From JAWLDB01 sp041686915 (GTDB lineage Bacteria; Bacillota; UBA994; UBA5500), in assembly GCA_041686915.1 (NCBI GenBank), contig JAWLDB010000049.1:1-15343 (forward strand): a stretch of 15,343 nt of DNA. The letters are read 5' to 3'. The translations under genes were made by a program, and so were the position numbers. The notes beneath the pieces were generated by a model that saw nothing but the letters and a program-made list of their open reading frames with translations, ran no database searches and was not told where the DNA came from. Of the stretch, positions 7,635 to 15,276 are shown piece by piece. Positions within the stretch are counted from its first letter, which is position 1; each line of letters opens with the position of its first letter.

Positions 7635-7668
7635 AAAAGCCACCAGGTCTCCGAGCCTGGTGGCTTTT
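7635..7668. terminator. Bidirectional terminator between valS and a convergent gene
   Basis: Perfect 13-bp inverted repeat AAAAGCCACCAGG (7635-7647) / CCTGGTGGCTTTT (7656-7668) with an 8-nt loop. The T tract on one strand and the A tract on the other allow termination in both directions, serving valS and the minus-strand gene ending at 7680. Confidence 0.93.
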
Positions 7669-7679
7669 CGCGCTATATT

Positions 7680-8132
7680 TTATTCAACTGTCCGGAAGTT
7701 GGCGATGGTTGTACCATCCCTGAGCACCGCCAGTTTCTTTGTTTCCGTTTCGCCGGGTGGAATGTAATAGCAGACGCGGGCGCGCGCCGGATGCATCCCA
7801 GTCATCTCAGATTTGATCATCTGGTCCTTCCAAGCGCAGTGAATCCCGTCTTCCCTGAGCTCATGCTCAATTTCATCACAGGTAGCCATCGCATCCTGAT
7901 AATAGAACGCTTCGGCCGGCAAGTCTGCCTGATTGACCACGATCTCGCACAGCTCATCCATCGTCTTAAAGTTAACCGAGTGGTTATCTCCGTGGAAGTG
8001 GCCACTTCCGCCACTCTCCGGGTTAAAAGTCTCCAGGAAGAAGCCAAACTCTCTCAAGTCCAGGTTTTCAATGCTCTCGTCCTGCCTCGCCCTTAACGCT
8101 TCCAGGCTTAGATTGATTTTTGGATATTCCAT
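7680..8132 (-). CDS. Hypothetical protein, 150 residues, His-rich loop
   Basis: I do not recognise this protein. The start is chosen at the ATG (8132-8130) because AAGGGGGTG (8147-8139) sits 6 nt before it; a longer frame to 8165 would add 11 residues. This signal and the terminator behind its stop support the minus strand over the shorter overlapping plus-strand frames. It is soluble, acidic and charged, with no signal peptide or membrane segment. Visible features are a GGSGHFHGDNHS loop (His45, His47, His51) that could bind metal, a mixed helix/strand pattern, and a C-terminal strand region (ARVCYYIPPGETETKKLAVL). It is divergent from the AAA+ gene, with 201 bp between the two starts, so shared regulation is possible but unproven. 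Confidence 0.72.
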   Translation of the reverse strand: MEYPKINLSLEALRARQDESIENLDLREFGFFLETFNPESGGSGHFHGDNHSVNFKTMDELCEIVVNQADLPAEAFYYQDAMATCDEIEHELREDGIHCAWKDQMIKSEMTGMHPARARVCYYIPPGETETKKLAVLRDGTTIANFRTVE

Positions 8133-8138
8133 TGCCAG

Positions 8139-8147
8139 CACCCCCTT
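8139..8147 (-). promoter_or_regulatory. Ribosome binding site deciding an internal ATG
   Basis: AAGGGGGTG read on the minus strand, 6 nt before the ATG at 8132. The same GGGGGTG-6-nt-start arrangement is seen at miaB and at the amidohydrolase gene. Confidence 0.7.
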
Positions 8148-8217
8148 GTCGACTATTGTATCCAAGTGCCAAACGAATTTTGCGGATATTCCTTAAATTT
8201 CCTGACGATTTACCAGT

Positions 8218-8241
8218 TGGCATGGAAAGGCATTCATGCCA
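8218..8241. repeat. 7-bp inverted repeat in divergent intergenic region
   Basis: TGGCATG (8218-8224) and CATGCCA (8235-8241) form a perfect inverted repeat with a 10-bp spacer between the divergent 150-residue gene and the AAA+ gene. Half-site centres are 17 bp apart, somewhat longer than one helical turn and a half. No T tract follows, so an operator is more plausible than a terminator. I could not place a convincing promoter in this interval. Confidence 0.4.
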
Positions 8242-8333
8242 GTGCAATTTAAGGCAAAAATTCTTATTCTTAACTCTTAAATTGGATGTTCTTGGGACAA
8301 ACTACGGAAGAATGTTAAGCCTGGGGAGGAACA

Positions 8334-9764
8334 ATGATGCAGAAAAACTATTCCAGCTTGATCCGCCACCCTGAGAACATGTCTCTGTTTAAAGCCGTTG
8401 AAATGTCTATACTATCCGCGCAAAACGCAGTGCCATTGCACATTCATGCCGAGGGGCTGCGTGGTACCGGTAAGACGACCATCTTAAGGGCAGCCAAGGA
8501 AGTACTCCCTCGCATTGAGCGGGTCACCGGCTGCATGTACAACTGTGACCCGAAGGCACCGCACTGCCCGGATCACAGAAATATGGACTATGCTGAGTTA
8601 TCCAGGTTAGGGAGCGAATGGATCCCGATGCCTTTCCTGGAGATTTCCCACTCAGCCAAGGTAGCTACAGTTGTTGGCGCTGTTGATCTGGTGCGGCTAA
8701 CCGACCGCAGTTACCCCGAGGCTGCTCTGCTGCCGGGCACCTTGGCACAAGCACATAGGGGAGTCGTCTTCGTGGACGAAATTAATCGTCTGGCCGATAC
8801 ATCACCCGAACTAGCTGATGTGTTGCTGGATGTCATGGGTACCAAACCAGGGCGGCTGCAAATTGAGGAGGCAGGCATTCCTAAGGTGGAAGTTTCCAGC
8901 CTCGTAACAATCTGGGCAGCCTCCAATCCCGATGAGGACCCGGGTCCCCTGGAAGGTATCCGTCGTCAACTGGCTGACCGCTTTGATCTCTGCCTGGGAG
9001 TTAGGCGCCCGACTAATCTGTCGACCCTGTTAGCCATTCTCGAGCAAGCCGACACCGCTGTTGCCATCCGCAACCTCGAGGATGCCAGATTGTCGGTTAG
9101 TGCCCGACTGACTAGCGCTCTCGTGCGACTGAATGAGATTGAGTTAGGGGAGCGCCTGCGATCTTTTCTAGCCCGTGTCTACGTGGACCACGGTTTGGAA
9201 AGCTTGCGCGCCTTGGAGGCTATCGTGCTGGCTGCAAAGGTGCATGCTTCCCTCGCCGGCAAAGAGCGGGTGGAAAATGATGACCTAAAGACCGTCATTC
9301 CCATGGTCCTCAAGCACCGTGCCGCTCCACATGTGCTCAATGATATTCTGGATGCGCTAAGCAGGTTGAATGCAGCGCCCGTAGAGATCCAGGTGGATAC
9401 ACCGGTAGTAGAAACACCAGGTCAGCAGCAGACCGATGAGCAACAGCAGCAGGTGCTGCACGAAACCGAATTATCCACTGAAGAGGGTATGACAGGACTT
9501 AACAAGAGTTTCTTAAGCCGGCTGTTTGGTTCGCTGCGCGAGCGCAGCGATGAACACAAACCAATTTCAGGCAGTGAGATGATGCCCGCCACAGGCCCTG
9601 CACCGCTCAATCCAACGTCGGGGACAGAGGGCATGTTGGATAGCAGCCTGGCCGATCCTGAAACGATAGCTATTATCGCTCCGCCGAAGGCTGCCAAACA
9701 ACTGCGCGACCTTCCGGAAGGGCGCATGGTGATGAGCGAGGAAGCATTGCGCCGTGATCACTGA
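8334..9764 (+). CDS. AAA+ ATPase, magnesium-chelatase subunit I (BchI/ChlI)-like
   Basis: ATP-driven remodelling subunit of the MoxR/chelatase clade. Of 476 residues, the first ~340 are the AAA+ module: Walker A GLRGTGKTT (41-49), a Cys/His cluster C67-x3-C71-x6-C78-x2-H81, Walker B VVFVDEINRL (Asp148-Glu149), sensor-like WAASNPDEDPG and the LADRFDL arginine segment, followed by a helical lid. PGTLAQAHRGVVFVDEIN closely resembles BchI. At the place where BchI has ATEDRVVG this protein has SAKVATVVG (107-115). The last ~130 residues form a low-complexity tail with a Gln-rich run (364-376). The SD GGGGAGGA fits either of two consecutive ATGs (8334, 8337), and the second has the better spacing. 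The stop overlaps the VWA gene by 11 bases. The client is unknown; a chelatase large subunit is not in the window. Confidence 0.85.
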   Translation: MMQKNYSSLIRHPENMSLFKAVEMSILSAQNAVPLHIHAEGLRGTGKTTILRAAKEVLPRIERVTGCMYNCDPKAPHCPDHRNMDYAELSRLGSEWIPMPFLEISHSAKVATVVGAVDLVRLTDRSYPEAALLPGTLAQAHRGVVFVDEINRLADTSPELADVLLDVMGTKPGRLQIEEAGIPKVEVSSLVTIWAASNPDEDPGPLEGIRRQLADRFDLCLGVRRPTNLSTLLAILEQADTAVAIRNLEDARLSVSARLTSALVRLNEIELGERLRSFLARVYVDHGLESLRALEAIVLAAKVHASLAGKERVENDDLKTVIPMVLKHRAAPHVLNDILDALSRLNAAPVEIQVDTPVVETPGQQQTDEQQQQVLHETELSTEEGMTGLNKSFLSRLFGSLRERSDEHKPISGSEMMPATGPAPLNPTSGTEGMLDSSLADPETIAIIAPPKAAKQLRDLPEGRMVMSEEALRRDH

Positions 9765-11490
9765 CAACTTCCTAAGCAAGAACGCCGAACTGCGTCGCAT
9801 CCTGGCTGCTCATTCAGGCTGCAGGCTGGGCGAAGCCGCTGCCTGCAGCCGAAAGGTGCATACGGTGGACCCGTACAGACCAGAAGTGGTAACTGTCGTT
9901 AAGAACGCAGACGCAGGCAAGGTGTTTTATGGGCGTAATAGAACCGACGAAATAGTGCACATTGATATCTTTCATGAGGTGAAGCGCCTTGACCCTGTGC
10001 CGATTGCAGCGGCAGTCCGGCAGGGAGTTGAACGCTACACCCAGGCAATCTGTTCCCTGGTAGGTTACGAGAACGCCACAGCTCGCTACCAGATGGCGCA
10101 TTACATGGACATCCAGACCGGAGCGGGAGGTGGGCGTGTAACTGGAACCCTGCGTTACGGTCAAAAGGAGTCGTTGAAGAAAGCTCATATGAACCACGTG
10201 CATATCAGTGCCAAGGTGGGCAATGCAGACATGGCAGTGGTAATGTACATTGCCGATGCGGTAGAACATGCCATCATTTCGCAGGGCATCGGCCTAAGGC
10301 AGATTGAGAATTTACTGCACGACGAGACAAGGCTGGGTAATAAGGGCGACATGTCTGCCTATACTGCTTTCACCGACTCATTTCTACGGGAAAACCACGG
10401 TGGCGAGCCAGGCGAAGAGGAAGCATACGGCTACGAATTAACAGCCGTCGCCGATATCTTGGAAAACCTGGAGAGCATAAGTGAGCTAAGCAACCTGTTG
10501 TCAGAGGTGGCCAAGCATGGTCGCGCGCCGTACCGCTCGGACATGCCCTACTACCCGCGCGAAGCCAGGCTGATGGATGCTTGGACCAAGCTGGAGGGGT
10601 ACGGGTATGTGGACAAGGCCGGGCATCGCTATAAGCTGAGCGACGAAGGCATGGAACTAAATCGCAAGCTGATGACTAACGCACGCGAGTTGGAGGCCGA
10701 ACTCCGCAAGCAAAGTTTAATGATGGTAAGGCAGCCTAATAGCAGCACTGGCACGTTCGGACCGCTGGCCAAGCGGCCAACCGCCAAGCGTGGACTAAGC
10801 CGGCGCGTAGTCGGCAAGACCCAGGGCGAGTTACTGGCAGTAACCGAAACAGTTACCAGTGCTTTGGTCAGAGGGCTGCCGGAGCAATGCAGCTTCAGAG
10901 TAGAGCCTAACGATTTGCATTATGAACGTCGCCTGCAGCGCAAAGGCATCGACATCTGCCTGCTGATTGATGCTTCGGCCAGCATGATGGGCAAGCGTAT
11001 CAAGGCAGCGAAAGGCCTGGCCGAGCACTTGGTCAGTAACAGCCGGGACCGGATTTCCGTAATCACCTTCCAGGAGCAAGCCGTGTCCGTTGTAGTACCC
11101 TTTACGCGCAATCACTTACAGATTAAGGCAAGCCTTGACACGATTAACCCTGGCGGTCTGACCCCGTTAGCTGCTGGATTGCGCAAAGCTGCCAGCCACA
11201 TCAACACTAGCGGATCCCGGGAAGGGCTGCTACTACTGATTACTGACGGCATCCCTACTTTGGGTGAGCAATGCACTGACCCACTGCGCGATGCCTTGGA
11301 AGCGGCGCTTGATTTCCACGAGCAGACCAGGTTCCATCTCTCCTGTATCGGCCTGCAGCCAAATCGCAGTATTTTGCGCAAGGTCGTGGAAGCGGCAGAA
11401 GGCAGCTTGCACGTAATTGACGAGCTGAACACACCTAGTCTGCTGCGTATCGCCGAAACTGAGCGAGCCAGGACGGCAGTCAAGGTATAA
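9754..11490 (+). CDS. VWA-domain partner of the AAA+ ATPase (BchD-like C terminus)
   Basis: Likely adaptor working with the AAA+ protein, as in BchI-BchD, RavA-ViaA and CbbQ-CbbO pairs. The 578 residues end in a von Willebrand A domain (from about 400) with an intact MIDAS: DASAS (Asp406, Ser408, Ser410), Thr470 in GGLTPLAAGL and Asp498 in LLITDGIPT. This domain resembles the chelatase D-subunit C terminus. The first ~390 residues match nothing I can name. They include a His cluster (His145, His148, His150 in KAHMNHVH), a possible winged-helix-like stretch (WTKLEGYGYVDKAGHRYKLS) and a basic linker near 330-360. There is no signal peptide or membrane helix. The GTG at 9754 lies inside the end of the preceding gene, with GAGGA 11 nt upstream, so translational coupling and equimolar output are likely. 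Confidence 0.84.
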   Translation: MITDNFLSKNAELRRILAAHSGCRLGEAAACSRKVHTVDPYRPEVVTVVKNADAGKVFYGRNRTDEIVHIDIFHEVKRLDPVPIAAAVRQGVERYTQAICSLVGYENATARYQMAHYMDIQTGAGGGRVTGTLRYGQKESLKKAHMNHVHISAKVGNADMAVVMYIADAVEHAIISQGIGLRQIENLLHDETRLGNKGDMSAYTAFTDSFLRENHGGEPGEEEAYGYELTAVADILENLESISELSNLLSEVAKHGRAPYRSDMPYYPREARLMDAWTKLEGYGYVDKAGHRYKLSDEGMELNRKLMTNARELEAELRKQSLMMVRQPNSSTGTFGPLAKRPTAKRGLSRRVVGKTQGELLAVTETVTSALVRGLPEQCSFRVEPNDLHYERRLQRKGIDICLLIDASASMMGKRIKAAKGLAEHLVSNSRDRISVITFQEQAVSVVVPFTRNHLQIKASLDTINPGGLTPLAAGLRKAASHINTSGSREGLLLLITDGIPTLGEQCTDPLRDALEAALDFHEQTRFHLSCIGLQPNRSILRKVVEAAEGSLHVIDELNTPSLLRIAETERARTAVKV

Positions 11491-11505
11491 ATATCCAAAC
11501 AGGCC

Positions 11506-11528
11506 AAAGGCACCCACCGGGTGCCTTT
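11506..11528. terminator. Hairpin between convergent VWA and amidohydrolase genes
   Basis: Perfect 10-bp stem AAAGGCACCC (11506-11515) / GGGTGCCTTT (11519-11528) with a 3-nt loop. It lies 15 bases after the VWA stop and 10 bases from the minus-strand stop. The T tract is short (TTT then AA), so termination may be moderate, but the symmetric position suits a bidirectional terminator. Confidence 0.8.
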
Positions 11529-11538
11529 AATAATGCCC

Positions 11539-13188
11539 TTATGCTTCGCCGCCGTCGTATACCCATTGCCCATTAATCATGGTGCGTGTTACCTGCAGTT
11601 TGAGCAGATCGGCCTCGGCTACAGTCAGGATGTCGTCAGACAGGACGGCCAGGTCAGCGAGCTTGCCAGGAGTGATAGACCCGACACGCTGCTCCTGTCC
11701 GGCCAACTTGGCACCATTAAGGGTAAACAGCGGCAGCATCTCCTCGCGGGTTAAGCACTCTTTGGTACCGAGCTGGCGTCCTTGTGACGTCCTGCGGGTA
11801 ACGGCTGCATACATGCCAAAGAATGGATTGTAGTGGGCCGACGTCATGTCCGAGTTGGCAGCTACCAGAATACCTCTATCCAGATAGGTGCGCAGCGGTT
11901 TGAAGTGGCTCAGCCGGCGCTCTTCCACCTGGTCAAAGTAGATGTCGCCTTCCACATACATGAAGCCGGGCTGCACTGAAACCGCGATGTTGTGCCGCTC
12001 CATGATACTGAGCGACTTCTCGGTTGGTAGATAACCATGGATGATGTTATTGAGGTGCCCGGTCATGGGTAATGCGGTGAGCACCCTGTCAAAAGTTTCA
12101 CACGCGATGTCCTGGGCCAGGTCACCACAAGTGTGGATGCCAACTGACCAACCGGCCTCAATTGCCTGCCGGAAGTAAGCTTCCAGCTTGTCGATATCCA
12201 GGCGCAGGGGGATTTTGCTTACATGACCGTCGATATATGGATCGTGCAGCATGGCAGTCTTGCTGCCCAGGCCGCCGTCAATGGCCATCTTGAGTGGGCC
12301 TACATTCAAATGCTCGTTCCCAAAGCCCGTGGTGAAGCCGAGAGTGTCAACCAGCCCGCTTAGGTCCTTGCCGTGGGTCGAATACAGTCCGTACCAGGCA
12401 GGCATCATCTGAACACGCACTGGCAGCTCACCACGTTTGTACAGGTTATGGTAGGCGCGCATGGCCAAGGGAGAAACTCCAGGGTCGATGATGCTGGTGA
12501 TTCCCCATTTGAGATACTCTTTGGTTGCCCGCTTGATATGGGCTTCCAGCTTGGCTACCTCATCCCTCACTGACTCGCGCGGGATAACACGTTTAACCAG
12601 CGTCTGGGCGCCGTTACGCAGCACACCTGTGGGTTCTCCAGAGACCGGGTCACGGTCAATCTGACCCCGCTCAGGGTCAGGGGTTGCTGCTGTTATGCCG
12701 GCTAACTGCAGCGCCTTGCTGTTGGCCACACTCATGCCAAACAGACGGTCCAAGATCACCGGGTGGTCAGGTGATGCTGCATCCAGGTCGTGGCGGGTGG
12801 GCAGCCGGTATTCTATGAACTGGCTTTCAATCCAGCCCCCACCTAAGATCCACTCGCCTTTTGGCAATTCTGAAGCCCGCTTGGCTATTACTTGCTGCAT
12901 GCCGGCAATCGTGTCTATACCAAACAGCATAACGCTCTCAAGCAGTATCCCGCCTGCTATGATATGGTTGTGGGAGTCAAACACGCCCGGGATCACTGTT
13001 TTACCACCAAGGTCAATCACCTTGGTATCAGGCCCAATCGCCTGTTTAATCTGCTCATCATCCCCAACAAGGCCGAAGCGGTTGCCTGCAATACCCACAG
13101 CGTTTGATTTGGGCCGCCCGGCATCCTGGGTGATAATGTTGCCATTTAGTAAGGCCATGTCCAGATAGCGGTTCCAGGTTGATATCAA
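11539..13188 (-). CDS. YtcJ-type metal-dependent amidohydrolase
   Basis: Member of the amidohydrolase superfamily (Amidohydro_3/YtcJ group), which hydrolyses C-N bonds in cyclic or N-acyl substrates; the substrate cannot be read from sequence. The 549-residue TIM-barrel protein shows DSHNHI with metal ligands His73 and His75 after VIPGVF, a barrel histidine in GIHTCGD (His352), another in NIIHGY (His384) and the catalytic Asp447 in ANSDMTSAH. The C-terminal beta-sandwich part contains GSITPGKLADLAVLSDD and MINGQWVY. There is no secretion signal, so it should be cytoplasmic. The TTG at 13188 is chosen because GGGGGGTG ends 6 nt before it. ATG at 13158 would also fit the family start but lacks a good ribosome binding site; GTG 13197 overlaps the site. 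It is monocistronic, convergent with the AAA+/VWA pair and divergent from lapA. Confidence 0.9.
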   Translation of the reverse strand: MISTWNRYLDMALLNGNIITQDAGRPKSNAVGIAGNRFGLVGDDEQIKQAIGPDTKVIDLGGKTVIPGVFDSHNHIIAGGILLESVMLFGIDTIAGMQQVIAKRASELPKGEWILGGGWIESQFIEYRLPTRHDLDAASPDHPVILDRLFGMSVANSKALQLAGITAATPDPERGQIDRDPVSGEPTGVLRNGAQTLVKRVIPRESVRDEVAKLEAHIKRATKEYLKWGITSIIDPGVSPLAMRAYHNLYKRGELPVRVQMMPAWYGLYSTHGKDLSGLVDTLGFTTGFGNEHLNVGPLKMAIDGGLGSKTAMLHDPYIDGHVSKIPLRLDIDKLEAYFRQAIEAGWSVGIHTCGDLAQDIACETFDRVLTALPMTGHLNNIIHGYLPTEKSLSIMERHNIAVSVQPGFMYVEGDIYFDQVEERRLSHFKPLRTYLDRGILVAANSDMTSAHYNPFFGMYAAVTRRTSQGRQLGTKECLTREEMLPLFTLNGAKLAGQEQRVGSITPGKLADLAVLSDDILTVAEADLLKLQVTRTMINGQWVYDGGEA

Positions 13189-13194
13189 GTACAA

Positions 13195-13202
13195 CACCCC
13201 CC
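13195..13202 (-). promoter_or_regulatory. Ribosome binding site setting a TTG start
   Basis: GGGGGGTG on the minus strand, 6 nt before TTG 13188. It overlaps the longer frame's GTG (13197) and argues against that start. Confidence 0.6.
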
Positions 13203-13373
13203 GTAGGATTACATAGCATTTCTATGCATCACTGCAGATACTTCTGCCATACGTTAGGCAAATCCTGCCCCAGTTTTTCTGCAGGAAATCACAATCATAC
13301 AGGCGAATTCATTAATAGTAGAGGCGCTATTTGCAGGCGTCTCATGACCAAGCTTTAGAAAGAAGGTGAGACT

Positions 13374-13739
13374 ATGCAGATCAAACTGCTTTTCTTCTTT
13401 GTGCTGGCACTGCTCGTAGCTATCTTCTCTATCTATAACACAGGATTGGTAACGGTTAACTACTTGCTTGGCACCCTCGAGGGAGTGCCGCTGTCGGCAG
13501 TAATTATCGTGTCAGTGGCCGTGGGTTCTCTGATTATGGCGTTGTTCAGTGCTCCCAACCAGGTGCGTCAGAGTCTTCGCATCAGAGATCTGACCAGGCG
13601 GCTGGAAACTGCTGAAGAAAACCTGCAGAAGGAAACAGCTCGGGTGCAGGAACTCGACCAACGCATGGAGGAGTTCCTGGCTGCGCAGAGTGAAGCTGCC
13701 GGAGAACGGTTGACAGAAGGCGAAGGTCCGGTGGCGTAG
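13374..13739 (+). CDS. LapA-domain small membrane protein
   Basis: A 121-residue inner-membrane protein of the LapA/DUF1049 family. The first ~22 residues form one hydrophobic helix (LLFFFVLALLVAIFSIYNT), then NTGLVTVNYLLG, a second helix at about 41-61 (AVIIVSVAVGSLIMALFS), and a cytoplasmic charged coiled coil (LTRRLETAEENLQKETARVQELDQRME) with an acidic end. N-x-x-x-V-x-V-N-Y/F between the helices is typical of the family. In Proteobacteria LapA works in LPS assembly with LapB; in this probable Gram-positive lineage the role is unknown. AAGGTG is 5 nt before the ATG. It is followed by recJ 58 bases downstream, an arrangement I associate with Clostridia, where lapA often lies between secDF and recJ. 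Confidence 0.87.
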   Translation: MQIKLLFFFVLALLVAIFSIYNTGLVTVNYLLGTLEGVPLSAVIIVSVAVGSLIMALFSAPNQVRQSLRIRDLTRRLETAEENLQKETARVQELDQRMEEFLAAQSEAAGERLTEGEGPVA

Positions 13740-13741
13740 TG

Positions 13742-13762
13742 GCCAGCCAGCTTATGGCTGGC
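13742..13762 (+). repeat. Hairpin between lapA and recJ
   Basis: Perfect 8-bp stem GCCAGCCA (13742-13749) / TGGCTGGC (13755-13762) with a 5-nt loop. It is followed by TGCTTGCTTGTT rather than a T run, so it is at best a weak terminator or an mRNA-stabilising hairpin setting the lapA:recJ ratio. Confidence 0.5.
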
Positions 13763-13797
13763 TGCTTGCTTGTTATGAATAGGATGGAGGATACTAA

Positions 13798-15276
13798 GTG
13801 GGAAGAGCCAATTGGCTGATAGCGAAGAGAGACCGTGAACTGGCCAAGCATCTGGCCAAAGAACTGAATATACATCCGGTAGCAGCCGACGTGCTAATCC
13901 AACGGGGCTTTAGGGATGAGGCTGCAGCCAGGTTGTTCCTGAACCCTGACTTGAGCCAATTGCATGAGCCATATTTGCTCAAGGGTATGCGGACAGCTGT
14001 GCAGCGCATCAAGCAGGCGGTGGCGGTTGGTGAGCAGATTCTAATCTATGGTGACTATGATGTCGACGGCTTAACATCTACTGCCTTGTTGGTCCGATAT
14101 TTTCGAGACCTGGGCCTGCAGGTCTGTCACTACATACCAAAACGTCTGGAAGAAGGCTATGGCCTGCACGAGGAAGCCATCATGGATTTTGCCCGGCAGG
14201 GCATAGACCTCATTATCACTGTGGACTGCGGTATCACTGCTGCCGGGCCCGTCGATGCAGCCAACCGCCTGGGGATTGATGTTATCGTCACAGATCACCA
14301 TACCCCTGACCCCATGCGAATGCCGGACGCTCTGGCGGTGATCAACCCAAAACTCCCAGACCAGAGTTATCCGTTCCAGGAACTCTGCGGAGTCGGTGTT
14401 GCGCTTAAACTGGTACAGGCGTTGTCTGGTGTCGGCGTCGCCGCCCGTTACCTTGATTTGGTAGCACTTGGCACCATTGCGGATATTGTGCCCCTGGTGG
14501 ATGAAAACCGGGTGTTTGTCAAGTTCGGTCTAACCGCTATGCAGGATAGCCGTATCCCAGGACTCGGAGCTCTCCTGGCTGAAGCGAACATCAACTATGC
14601 TGCCGGCGGGCTGAAACCGGGGCAGGTGTCCTTTATGATTGCTCCCCGGCTAAATGCAGCCGGGCGCCTGAATGCAGCCGAAATAGGAATGGAGCTTTTG
14701 CTAACCGAGGATCTAGGTCGAGCTCAGGAATTGGCTGCGCTGCTATCACAACAGAATGCAGAGCGGCAAGCTATCGAACAGCAGATTCTGTTGGAAGCTG
14801 AGGAGCTGCTAGCTGAGAGCAGCGAGGCGAATCAGTGGTTCATCATTCTGGCAAAAGAAGGCTGGCACCATGGTGTGATTGGCATAGTCGCTTCTCGTTT
14901 GATGGAGCGTCACCATAGGCCGGTGATTATGCTGGGAATAGACGGTGATAATGCTAAAGGCTCCGGTCGTAGCATTTCCGGCTATAGTCTGATTCAAGTG
15001 TTGCAGGAACATGCTGAACTGCTGATCACTTACGGAGGTCATGATGCCGCAGCCGGCCTCACATTGCACGTTGAGCAGGTGGAGCAGCTGCGCCAAAAGC
15101 TTAATCAGCATGTAAGGGTTTCACTAGCGCCAGAACAACTCATTCCCAAAATCCGCCTCGATGGAGAACTAGACCCTTCCGAGTTAACCCTCGAATTGGT
15201 CAGGTCGTTGGAGAGTTTGGGGCCTTACGGCCCAGGGCATCCTGAGCCAACCTTCTGCAGCAGCAGCCTCCTTTAG
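13798..15276 (+). CDS. recJ: Single-strand DNA 5'-3' exonuclease RecJ, C terminus lost
   Basis: RecJ degrades single-stranded DNA 5' to 3' in recombination and repair, using two metal ions. The N-terminal DHH domain shows GDYDVDG (Asp86, Asp88, Asp90), VDCGI, TDHH (Asp166-His168) and ALGTIADIVPLVDENR. The DHHA1 domain shows GWHHGVIGIVASRL, GSGRSISGYS and GGHDAAAG (413-420). GTG at 13798 has GGAGG 7 nt before it. Homology runs to GPYGPGHPEPTF, encoded up to 15255, where intact RecJ proteins continue for at least ~75 residues through the OB-fold DNA-binding domain. Instead the frame gives CSSSLL and a TAG at 15274-15276. The known protein is ~575 residues in E. coli and usually longer in Bacillota; this one has 492. 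The catalytic core is complete but the OB domain is cut, so it is either a truncated gene or a chimeric sequence end. Confidence 0.93.
   Translation: MGRANWLIAKRDRELAKHLAKELNIHPVAADVLIQRGFRDEAAARLFLNPDLSQLHEPYLLKGMRTAVQRIKQAVAVGEQILIYGDYDVDGLTSTALLVRYFRDLGLQVCHYIPKRLEEGYGLHEEAIMDFARQGIDLIITVDCGITAAGPVDAANRLGIDVIVTDHHTPDPMRMPDALAVINPKLPDQSYPFQELCGVGVALKLVQALSGVGVAARYLDLVALGTIADIVPLVDENRVFVKFGLTAMQDSRIPGLGALLAEANINYAAGGLKPGQVSFMIAPRLNAAGRLNAAEIGMELLLTEDLGRAQELAALLSQQNAERQAIEQQILLEAEELLAESSEANQWFIILAKEGWHHGVIGIVASRLMERHHRPVIMLGIDGDNAKGSGRSISGYSLIQVLQEHAELLITYGGHDAAAGLTLHVEQVEQLRQKLNQHVRVSLAPEQLIPKIRLDGELDPSELTLELVRSLESLGPYGPGHPEPTFCSSSLL

Noticed and set aside
7791..8196. Plus-strand frames of 101 and 87 residues opposite the 150-residue gene
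   Set aside because: The minus-strand gene has a strong ribosome site and a terminator at its end; the plus frames have neither.
13263..13286. Inverted repeat TCCTGC/GCAGGA between amidohydrolase and lapA
   Set aside because: Only 6 bp with a 12-nt loop and no adjoining signal; too weak to annotate.
13331..13359. Promoter TTGCAG-17-TTTAGA before lapA
   Set aside because: It would start transcription within about 8 bases of the ATG, leaving no room for the ribosome binding site.
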